A model generated the notes under the pieces. It was not told the DNA's origin. It did not search any database and worked only from the letters and a program-made list of their open reading frames with translations. Made by a program: the position numbers and the translations under genes. Positions 15,442 to 22,437 of a DNA stretch of 64,000 nt are shown here, in pieces. This DNA is from Bacillota bacterium (GTDB taxonomy: Bacteria > Bacillota > SHA-98 > Ch115 > JABLXJ01), in the NCBI GenBank assembly GCA_013178125.1, contig JABLXJ010000007.1, forward strand, positions 1 through 64,000, given 5' to 3'. Numbering within the stretch: the stretch's first letter is position 1; each line of letters begins with the position of its first letter.

Positions 15442-16622
15442 AGCAAACCCTGCTTCGCCGTCCTGCACGCAATCGATGCCGCGCCTATGAGGCCGGTATC
15501 CGCACCCATCTTCGAGAGCAGGATCTGTGGCCGGATCGGGGATATACGCTGCAACCTCTCTTTGACGGGTTGAAGCAGCACATCACCGGCATTTGCTATG
15601 CCGCCCCCGATCACCACCGCCTGTGGGCTCAACACGACAGAAATATTGATAATTCCGGCCGCAAGGTGATCCGCAACCTCCTCGACCAACCCTCGAGCTA
15701 TCTCATCCCCGGCTCGGGCAAGTTCAAATACCTCCTCAACCGTTGCGGGCGCAGTCTCTCCTCCACCGGCCCGCGTCCCCCAGAGCTCAGCCGCCCTCTT
15801 CAAGATACCATGAGCGGCCGTGAAGGTCTCGAGACACCCAAACCCCTCCGAGCTTTCACGCTTCATCCAGCTCAGATTGGTGATAGTATAACCAACCTCG
15901 CCAGCGGCGTAGGAATAACCCCTGTAGAGTTCACCGTTTATTATCACCCCACCGCCGACGCCTGTGCCAATAGCGATAAAGACGAAGTCGCTCATATCCT
16001 GGCCGGCGCCCCAATGCTTCTCGGCGAGCGCCGCCGCGTTAACATCATTTTCGACCACGACGGGTATCGCAAGCTCTTCGTAAAGCAGCCTCCTGAATGG
16101 TATGCTTACCCAGCCCATCTGGGGTGAGAGGGATACCTCACCCGTCTCAGGATGAACGACGCCAGGCACCGCGACGCCAACTGCCAGCACCTTCTCCTGT
16201 GGAATACCTGACTCGGCCATAAGGCCACGTACGGCCCTCGCGATGCCGGGCACGACCTCTGCACCGAAACCCAGTTCCTTTGTGGGGATCTTGCGTGTGT
16301 GCTGGAACCTGCCGCCAAGATCCGATATACCCATCTTGATATTCGTCCCGCCAGCATCGACCCCAACCACAAGCCCGGCCTCGGGGTTGAATTCGATCAT
16401 GATGGGCTTCCTCCCGCCTGTGGATTGCCCCATGCCAACCTCTCTGACGAGCCCTTTGGAGATAAGATGGTCGATTATCGAATATATAGTCGGTTCGCTT
16501 ATCTGCGTTATCCTGGATAGCTCAGCGCGCGATACCGGCCCCTGCCTCTCGATTACCTGGAGGACCAGATATCTATTGTTATCCCTTATGGTCGCGGGAG
16601 TCCCCGGCTCTAACTTGACCAT
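15432..16622 (-). CDS. ROK-family transcriptional regulator
   Basis: A 396-residue protein with an N-terminal winged helix-turn-helix (about 12-62: QGPVSRAELSRITQISEPTIYSIIDHL) and a ROK sugar-kinase-like domain (82-390) with the phosphate loop VGVDAGGTNIKMG, END motif (191-193) and GTGVGGG. ROK repressors of the NagC/XylR type bind a sugar or sugar phosphate and release DNA. The family zinc site, normally GExGH...CxCGxxGC, is degraded: GEVGY (Tyr245 for His) and SSEGFGCLE with only one Cys. It starts the gene array and is the likely regulator of the region. The 302-nt upstream gap holds CTTAG-N8-CTAAG (16768-16785) and a 14-bp tandem repeat (16715-16742). Confidence 0.9.
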   Translation of the reverse strand: MVKLEPGTPATIRDNNRYLVLQVIERQGPVSRAELSRITQISEPTIYSIIDHLISKGLVREVGMGQSTGGRKPIMIEFNPEAGLVVGVDAGGTNIKMGISDLGGRFQHTRKIPTKELGFGAEVVPGIARAVRGLMAESGIPQEKVLAVGVAVPGVVHPETGEVSLSPQMGWVSIPFRRLLYEELAIPVVVENDVNAAALAEKHWGAGQDMSDFVFIAIGTGVGGGVIINGELYRGYSYAAGEVGYTITNLSWMKRESSEGFGCLETFTAAHGILKRAAELWGTRAGGGETAPATVEEVFELARAGDEIARGLVEEVADHLAAGIINISVVLSPQAVVIGGGIANAGDVLLQPVKERLQRISPIRPQILLSKMGADTGLIGAASIACRTAKQGLLSI

Positions 16623-16714
16623 GATCCATCAGCACCCAACCTTCATTACAGAACCTAAGCCTAGCACGCATAGATTTCCGCCCTTTTATTTCCACCCCTT
16701 TTAGGACCCACCAC

Positions 16715-16785
16715 ATCAGGAGGTCTTGATCAGGAGGTCTTGCGCACCAGCTCAGTTACTTACCTAACTTAGTTAAGTTTCTAAG
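16715..16785. promoter_or_regulatory. Upstream region of ROK gene: tandem 14-mer and small palindrome
   Basis: ATCAGGAGGTCTTG is repeated in tandem at 16715-16728 and 16729-16742, followed by CTTAG (16768-16772) and CTAAG (16781-16785) as an inverted repeat with 8-nt spacing in an AT-rich stretch. These lie 95-165 nt upstream of the ROK start and could serve autoregulation. No strong promoter was recognised; the rest of 16623-16924 shows nothing else. Confidence 0.35.
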
Positions 16786-16924
16786 AATCATAATTCGCTT
16801 TCGCGTTGTTTTCTCCTCCTGCAACGGTCAGGAAGTTGTCAATATTTTTGCTAGCATTTTAAGGAAATCTGGGCTGGATAACCAAGAAATGGGCGACCAA
16901 GATCAAGACCGGGGGCAGTATCCA

Positions 16925-18028
16925 CTACCGTGTCCCCCAGCTATCCCAGTCACGCCAGGATGAGACATCGGCCATCAGGCGCTCGTAGCTATCCTTCATC
17001 TGCTTGTGCATATGTGCATTCTCAATGGCCAGGGCCCCGAGGTTTGCGAGGGCAGCGAGAAACTCGATTTCATCCTGGGAGAATTCATAAGGGACTCCCG
17101 TGTATACCCTGAGGACGCCCAGGACCTTCTCGCGGGCCATCAGAGGGACGCACAGCACCGAGCGAATCCCCTCGCGCTCGGCCTCCTGCCGGTACTGGAA
17201 TTTCGGATCCAGCGTGGCATCGTGTATCGTAACCGGCTTTTTTTCGAGCACTACCTCGTAATCTAGAACGCTCTTGTGGACCTCAACGGGGCCCTTGGCG
17301 ATATACTCATCTGTCAGGCCGTACGCCGCGCTTATAGTGAGCCTCTCACCGAACCGGTCGAGGAGCCTCAATGATGCCGCCTTCACTCCCATCGCCCTCG
17401 CCGCGCCCTCTACGAGTAGATTCAAAACCTCGGATAGCTCGGAGGTCAATCCAATCTGCCTCGCTATCTCCGAGAGGACCTGCATGCGGCGATAGAGCCG
17501 GGCGTTGCGGACGGCAACAGCGGCCTGGCTCGCAAAAATACCCAGGGTCTCGACCTCGCTGTCCGTGAACTGCCTTACTTCCCCAGTATAGGCACGCAAA
17601 ACCCCAATAGGCCTATTCTCGAGCATGATGGGCACGCACAGTATAGAGCGTATGCCTTCCTTCTTCACATCTCCAGGATACTGGATCCTCGGGTCCTGTG
17701 TGGCATCTTCTACATATACGAGCCTGCCGGAGAGGGCCTCCCGATCGAGAATGCTCTTCTCCGGCTTGACGGGGCCCTTGGAGATATAGACCTCACTGAG
17801 GCCATAGGCTGCCGATATATGGAGCGTTTCGTGCCGCGGGTCGAGGAGCCTTATGGAGCTCGCCTTGAGCCTGAGCCTCTCCACGGCGCTTCGCACGATA
17901 ATATCGAGGGCATCCTCCAGCCTCAAAGCCGAATTTATACACTGACATACCTCGCACAGAGATTCCTCCCCCAATATAATCCAATCCCCCTTCCCCGAAC
18001 TAGCAGAATAGAACCTCGCGTGTTGCAC
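16925..18028 (-). CDS. Protein with two GAF domains
   Basis: A 367-residue cytoplasmic protein with two tandem GAF domains (about 35-180 and 200-345). The two halves are alike: LKASSIRLLDPRHETLHISAAYGLS and VKAASLRLLDRFGERLTISAAYGLT, then YVEDATQDPRIQYPG and TIHDATLDPKFQYRQ, and GIRSILCVPIM and GIRSVLCVPLM. GAF domains bind small ligands such as nucleotides or haem. No kinase, cyclase or DNA-binding domain follows, so the output must come from partners. GTG 18028 was taken; the first 20 residues look non-conserved and a TTG at codon 19 is possible. The gene stands alone between the ROK gene and a divergent toxin-antitoxin pair. Confidence 0.85.
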   Translation of the reverse strand: MQHARFYSASSGKGDWIILGEESLCEVCQCINSALRLEDALDIIVRSAVERLRLKASSIRLLDPRHETLHISAAYGLSEVYISKGPVKPEKSILDREALSGRLVYVEDATQDPRIQYPGDVKKEGIRSILCVPIMLENRPIGVLRAYTGEVRQFTDSEVETLGIFASQAAVAVRNARLYRRMQVLSEIARQIGLTSELSEVLNLLVEGAARAMGVKAASLRLLDRFGERLTISAAYGLTDEYIAKGPVEVHKSVLDYEVVLEKKPVTIHDATLDPKFQYRQEAEREGIRSVLCVPLMAREKVLGVLRVYTGVPYEFSQDEIEFLAALANLGALAIENAHMHKQMKDSYERLMADVSSWRDWDSWGTR

Positions 18029-18301
18029 CGTTTAATATGGGCATACCCCTTGACTTGAAGTTATTCGCCGTAGACCGCAAGTTTCCTCTAAGTAAGTATT
18101 CAAGAGACTGTTGATATTCCCCAGCAGTTGCCAATCTGACCATGCACGGTGGCCACTTTCCGGGATTTCACCGCACCATATTGGCATAGAATGGGAGAAA
18201 TCAACGATCTCATTCAAAGCTTACCGCCACTTTTCTAGCCATCCATTGATAATCGCAATGCGTGAAAGGCCATTTTCAGTCCTAACCCTGATTTTCAGTT
18301 G

Positions 18302-18330
18302 TTGACTTAGCTAATAACTTAGTTTATATT
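18302..18330 (+). promoter_or_regulatory. Sigma-A promoter of the toxin-antitoxin operon
   Basis: TTGACT (18302-18307), 17 nt, TATATT (18325-18330) is close to consensus and ends 23 nt before the antitoxin ATG, which has GGAGGTG upstream. The spacer carries ACTTAG twice (18305-18310 and 18317-18322), the expected place for autorepression by the Phd-type antitoxin. The remaining 18029-18301 shows no gene. Confidence 0.7.
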
Positions 18331-18353
18331 GATCATGTCGGAGGTGAATCTAG

Positions 18354-18590
18354 ATGCCTATCCGCGTGAATGTTCATGAAGCGAAGACTCAGCTTTCAAT
18401 GCTTCTAGCTCGCGTGAAAAACGGTGAAGAGATCATCATTGCCAAAGCTGGCAAGCCTATTGCCCGACTGACCCCAGTGATGGAGCCACCGGCCCGGCGC
18501 GTCCCGGGGAAAGCTAAGGGGATGGTCACTCTCTCCCCCGATTTCGATGAACCGCTCCCTGAATCCATCCTAGAGGCATTTGAAAAGTGA
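18354..18590 (+). CDS. Phd/YefM-family antitoxin
   Basis: A 78-residue protein with the Phd/YefM DNA-binding fold at 1-50: VNVHEAKTQLSMLLARVKNGEEIIIAKAGKPIARLTP. The C-terminal tail (SPDFDEPLPESILEAFEK) is the part that neutralises the toxin in this family. It overlaps the downstream PIN toxin gene by 4 nt (GTGA), giving coupled translation with antitoxin first. Such antitoxins also repress their own promoter. Confidence is high for the pair. Confidence 0.93.
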   Translation: MPIRVNVHEAKTQLSMLLARVKNGEEIIIAKAGKPIARLTPVMEPPARRVPGKAKGMVTLSPDFDEPLPESILEAFEK

Positions 18591-18973
18591 AAGCGTTATT
18601 GGATACACATACCTTCTTGTGGTGGATCACAGATGATCCCCGCCTGTCGCTCCACGCCCGTAAAGTAATCTCAGACGGGGAGAATGAGCTATTCTTCAGC
18701 GCCGCCAGCGGTTGGGAGATAGCAATCAAAGCTCGGCTCGGTAAATTGCATCTAACAGACGAGCTAGAGTCTTTTATCCCTGCCCAGCTGTCCGCCAATG
18801 CCATTAGCATCTTACCTGTTTACCTGAGTCATACCCTGCATGTCTACAGTCTTCCATATCACCACAGGGATCCTTTTGATCGGCTTCTCGTCGCCCAGGC
18901 CCAGGTAGAAAACCTGCCCATCCTGACCGCTGACCCGCAAATCAGCCTGTATACGGTGGAAGTCATCTGGTGA
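18587..18973 (+). CDS. VapC-type PIN-domain ribonuclease toxin
   Basis: A 128-residue PIN-domain protein. The four acidic sites are visible: Asp in LLDTHTFLWW (residue 6), Glu in SAASGWEIAIKA, Asp in HHRDPFDRLLVAQA and Asp in LTADPQI. These bind the metal ions for RNA cleavage; PIN toxins usually cut tRNA or rRNA and stop growth. It belongs to the PIN group that pairs with Phd antitoxins. GTG start within the antitoxin end. A strong terminator follows at 19052. Confidence 0.93.
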   Translation: MKALLDTHTFLWWITDDPRLSLHARKVISDGENELFFSAASGWEIAIKARLGKLHLTDELESFIPAQLSANAISILPVYLSHTLHVYSLPYHHRDPFDRLLVAQAQVENLPILTADPQISLYTVEVIW

Positions 18974-19051
18974 TACCCCATCTTTCCGGCGAATCTTCAA
19001 GTTTGCGCCCGATATTCGACCATAAGTTTAAGTCTAAAGACGATGAAGAGA

Positions 19052-19079
19052 GCCCCGGGGAACCGGGGCCTTTTCTTTT
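19052..19079 (+). terminator. Intrinsic terminator after toxin-antitoxin operon
   Basis: GCCCCGG-GGAA-CCGGGGC (19052-19069) followed by CTTTTCTTTT is a 7-bp GC stem with a tetraloop and U-rich tail, about 80 nt after the VapC stop. It separates the toxin-antitoxin pair from the ABC operon. Confidence 0.85.
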
Positions 19080-19251
19080 GTCATTTTCTATTATACGGCC
19101 ATATAGCATGGGATGAGAAAACCCAAGTCAAAAAGCCTTCATGATTCATATAATAGTGTGTCGTATGAATGGCGGAAGCCTGTGCATGCCGCCCTGGACA
19201 AATGAGGAAAATTCAAACGAGGAGAATTAAAGAAAGGAGAGTGTCAGTCAA

Positions 19252-20334
19252 TTGAATAGGTTGTCGGCAAAAACCCTGAGGCGATTCATCGCGATGAGCT
19301 TGACGGTGAGCTTGATCTTAACGCTATCGCTCGCGTTTCTTGGCGCTGGGTCCACTTTGGGGGCAGACCGGACGAGCAAGAAGCTTGCCCCACTCTCGCC
19401 GCCGGTAACGGTTAAGGTGGGAATGAAACGGGCTCCATCCGATGCCGGCCTCCTCATCGGCATCTATAAGGGGTACTATGAGGAGCTTGGGATCAAGATC
19501 GAAGAAATCCAGTTCAATTCGGGACAGGAGATGATCAACCTCCTCGCGTCAGGCCAGCTCGATGTCGGCTGCACAGTCACAGCGGCCGGCCTCTTCAACG
19601 CAATGCTCCGCGATATCCCCATCAAGATCGTCGCCGACAAGGGCACGAATATCCCGGGCATGGGATATTACCGGCTCGTCATCCGCAAAGACCTGGTCGG
19701 GGTGATAAAAGACTTCAAGGACCTCAAGGGGCGAAAGGCTGCTATAGTCGGCACGGCGTCTCTCGACGAAATCGCCCTCGACCGGTGCCTGGCCGCAGGC
19801 GGCATGTCCACGAAGGACGTAGACCTCCAGGTTATAAGGGCCTTCCCTGATATGCTGGTTGCGCTCGGCAATGGGAGCATCGATGCCGCCATGCTCATCG
19901 AGCCTTTTGTGGCCCAGGGGGTTCAAAAGGGGATCATCGACCGGTGGAAAGACCCATCGGAATATGATCCCCACGCCCAGACCGCGCTCCTGGTATATGG
20001 TCTTAGCATGATAAAGCGGCCTGAGGTAGCAAACCGCTTCATGGTAGCCTATATCAAGGCTCTGCGCGACTACAATGATGCCTTTATCAAGAATAAGGGA
20101 AGGGATGAGATAATCCAGATCCTGGCCAAAACCTCCACTGTAAGGGATCCCGAAGTATATGAGAGGATGTACCCGGCTGGCCTGAACCCTAATGGCTATG
20201 TGAGGATGAAAGGGGTAGAAATGGACATCGACTGGTATATCGCAAGGGGGCTCCTCAAGGGGAAACTCAAGGTGGAAGATGTTGTGGACAATCAGTATGT
20301 GGACTTCGCCTTGAGGGTACTGGGCAAATACTAA
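19252..20334 (+). CDS. ABC transporter substrate-binding protein, SsuA/THI5 (NMT1) type
   Basis: A 360-residue secreted binding protein. Signal peptide at about 1-38 (MSLTVSLILTLSLAFLGAGSTLGA). Then VTVKVGMKRAPSDAGLLIGIYKGYYEELGIKIEEIQF and GQEMINLLASGQLDVGCT, the SsuA/TauA/THI5 signature. These receptors bind small compounds such as sulfonates, taurine, pyrimidine precursors or nucleobases. TTG start with AAGGAGAG 12 nt upstream; a possible -10 box TATAAT lies at 19149-19154. It heads an operon with permease, ATPase and adenine deaminase, hinting at a purine-related substrate. Confidence 0.9.
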   Translation: MNRLSAKTLRRFIAMSLTVSLILTLSLAFLGAGSTLGADRTSKKLAPLSPPVTVKVGMKRAPSDAGLLIGIYKGYYEELGIKIEEIQFNSGQEMINLLASGQLDVGCTVTAAGLFNAMLRDIPIKIVADKGTNIPGMGYYRLVIRKDLVGVIKDFKDLKGRKAAIVGTASLDEIALDRCLAAGGMSTKDVDLQVIRAFPDMLVALGNGSIDAAMLIEPFVAQGVQKGIIDRWKDPSEYDPHAQTALLVYGLSMIKRPEVANRFMVAYIKALRDYNDAFIKNKGRDEIIQILAKTSTVRDPEVYERMYPAGLNPNGYVRMKGVEMDIDWYIARGLLKGKLKVEDVVDNQYVDFALRVLGKY

Positions 20335-20447
20335 ACGGCATAAACGGCAAGGACTAGACGGCAAAGAGGTCACCACCCTTCCGGCGTGGTGTGGAGGCGC
20401 ACCTACCCGCTGGACATATATGCCGGGTGACGAGGGGGCGATAGCAC

Positions 20448-21281
20448 ATGAGCATCAATACTGAAACAGCCAAGGTCGCAAGGACCGCCAAAACCTCCGA
20501 AACGGACACAAGGCATGGGAGCTTGAGGAGCGCCGGCCTTTCACTACTCTCCTTCCTTTCGCCGCTCCTGCTTCTCGCGTTATGGGAGGCGCTCTCCAGG
20601 GCGGGGATCATCGACATACGGCTCTTCTCCGCCCCCTCCCTCATATTCAAATCACTCGTCCCGCTGCTTACATCGGGGGAGCTCCTCCTTCACACCCTCG
20701 TAAGCGTCCAGCGCATCATCATAGGCTTCCTCATCGGCGGGGGGGCCGGGGTGATCCTCGGCCTTTCAATGGGGCTCTTCCCGCCTGTGCGGGCGGCGCT
20801 TGAGCCGATGGTCGCGGCGACATTCCCCATACCGAAACTCGCCATAATGCCCCTCATACTCCTCGTCTTTGGCCTCGGCGAGACATCAAAGGTGGTCACT
20901 ATAGCAGTCGGCGTCTTCTATCTCGTCCTCATCAACACCATGGCCGGCGTCCTGAATATCGAGCCGATCTATCTCGATGTCGCAAAGAGCTTCGGCGCCT
21001 CGCGTAGGGATTTTTATCTTACAGTAGCGCTCCCCGGGGCATTGCCCATGATCTTTGCCGGATTTAAGCTGGGTATGGGGACGGCCCTCCTGCTCATAGT
21101 GGCGGCAGAGCTATCTGCGGCGCGCGCCGGGGTCGGCTACATGATATGGCGGGCATACGACATGTTTGATATAGAGCGGATGTTCGTGGGGCTGCTCGAT
21201 ATGTCGGCGCTTGGATATATATTCTCCAACGCCCTGGATTGGCTTGAAAGGTTTGCCATCCCCTGGAAGGATTATAAATAG
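20448..21281 (+). CDS. ABC transporter permease, SsuC/TauC type
   Basis: A 277-residue membrane protein with six predicted helices (first at about 27-48, SLLSFLSPLLLLALWEAL) and the coupling loop DVAKSFGASRRDFYLTVALPGALP, the EAA motif of the SsuC/TauC group. ATG with GAGGGGG 9 nt upstream. It lies 113 nt after the binding protein and 24 nt before the ATPase gene, making one importer. Confidence 0.92.
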   Translation: MSINTETAKVARTAKTSETDTRHGSLRSAGLSLLSFLSPLLLLALWEALSRAGIIDIRLFSAPSLIFKSLVPLLTSGELLLHTLVSVQRIIIGFLIGGGAGVILGLSMGLFPPVRAALEPMVAATFPIPKLAIMPLILLVFGLGETSKVVTIAVGVFYLVLINTMAGVLNIEPIYLDVAKSFGASRRDFYLTVALPGALPMIFAGFKLGMGTALLLIVAAELSAARAGVGYMIWRAYDMFDIERMFVGLLDMSALGYIFSNALDWLERFAIPWKDYK

Positions 21282-21305
21282 GGGCCGAGGAGGGTTTCAT
21301 AAGCC

Positions 21306-22241
21306 ATGGCGATTCAAAATCCGACAATCTGGAACCCACCAGAGACAACCCAAAACACGGCGGATCCAAGCCAGGACCCAACACATGAAAGCCGGTATCC
21401 GTTTGATCGGGGCGGAGGTCCTGGTATGCGACCTGTCAAGATATTCATGGAGGATGTTGGCAAGGTATTCCACTTGAAAACGGGGCTGGTAACCGCAATA
21501 CAACACCTCACACTTGCCGTCTATGAAGGCGAATTCCTGTGTATCGTGGGGCCGAGCGGCTGCGGCAAGACAACATTGCTAAGGATCCTCGCAGGCCTCG
21601 AAACACAAACATCTGGCTCCGTGACTGTGAACTTTGGGGATGACACACGGCCCCTCTCGTCCGTCGTCTTCCAGGAACAGTCGATCTTCCCGTGGCTCAC
21701 GGTGCGGGAAAACGTCGCATATGGCTTGAGGATGCGGCGTGTCAACAAGAAGCTGAGGAATTCAATTGCTGACTACTATATCAGGAAGATCGGCCTGGCG
21801 GCCTTTGCCGACTCCTACCCGCACCAACTCTCGGGCGGGATGAAGCAGCGGGTGAGCGTGGCGCGTGCTTTTGCCAACGACCCCCAGATTCTGTTGATGG
21901 ATGAGCCATTTGGTGCGCTCGATGAGCAGAACAGGGTCCTCTTGCAGCAGGAGCTCCTCAAGATATGGGAGGGGAGCCAGAAGACCGCCATATTCATCAC
22001 GCACAGTATAGACGAGGCCCTGACCCTCGGCGACAGGGTGCTCGTAATGACCGCCCATCCCGGGACGATCAAGGCTATAGTGGACATCGACCTCCCGCGG
22101 CCGCGGCGGGTTACGGAGATAAGGCGGAACCCTCTCTTCCTTGAATTGTTTACGAAGATATGGGAGTATCTAGAGGAGGAGGTGCTGAAGGCCCGCGAGG
22201 CGAACGGCTTCAGAGTGGACTCAACTGACGGATCCAACTAA
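21306..22241 (+). CDS. ABC transporter ATP-binding protein, SsuB/TauB type
   Basis: The ATPase of the importer. Walker A GPSGCGKTT, Q-loop (VVFQEQSIFPWLTV), signature LSGGMKQR, Walker B ILLMDEPFGALD and the switch His (FITHSIDEAL) are all present. From ATG 21306 it has 311 residues, but the first 40 are Pro/Thr/Gln-rich and unlike the family; an internal ATG at 21426 (MRPVKIFMEDVG) has GGAGGT 6 nt upstream and would give 271 residues, a normal size. Both starts have ribosome sites. Downstream lies repeat copy C and then adenine deaminase. Confidence 0.93.
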   Translation: MAIQNPTIWNPPETTQNTADPSQDPTHESRYPFDRGGGPGMRPVKIFMEDVGKVFHLKTGLVTAIQHLTLAVYEGEFLCIVGPSGCGKTTLLRILAGLETQTSGSVTVNFGDDTRPLSSVVFQEQSIFPWLTVRENVAYGLRMRRVNKKLRNSIADYYIRKIGLAAFADSYPHQLSGGMKQRVSVARAFANDPQILLMDEPFGALDEQNRVLLQQELLKIWEGSQKTAIFITHSIDEALTLGDRVLVMTAHPGTIKAIVDIDLPRPRRVTEIRRNPLFLELFTKIWEYLEEEVLKAREANGFRVDSTDGSN

Positions 22242-22313
22242 TAGATTCATTAGAGATGGATTTGGCTGAGTGGAGGTAGGAAAATAGAAAATAATAGAGA
22301 ATAATAAGGAGAT

Positions 22314-22378
22314 CCTAAGTGTAGGTTCCTAAATTTATGCCAGTTTACCAGAATGTCCTAGGGGTTGCCGGTGTTGCG
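22314..22378 (+). repeat. Dispersed repeat, copy C
   Basis: Third copy of the repeat, here on the plus strand, 73 nt after the ABC ATPase stop and 60 nt before adenine deaminase. It has CCTAAGTGTAGGTTCCT, TGCCAGTTTACCAG and GGGGTTGCCGGTGTTGCG in the same order as copies A and B. The distal hairpin arm and the TCCGGGGACGGC loop are absent, so this copy is truncated. Confidence 0.75.
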
Positions 22379-22437
22379 TTTGACCTGCCACAGGAGGATA
22401 TCAAGAGCGCGGACGCGGAGCATGGGGTGGGAGTATC

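Noticed and set aside
22263-22437. Possible purine riboswitch before adenine deaminase
   Set aside because: The segment is explained by repeat copy C and shows no purine-aptamer core.
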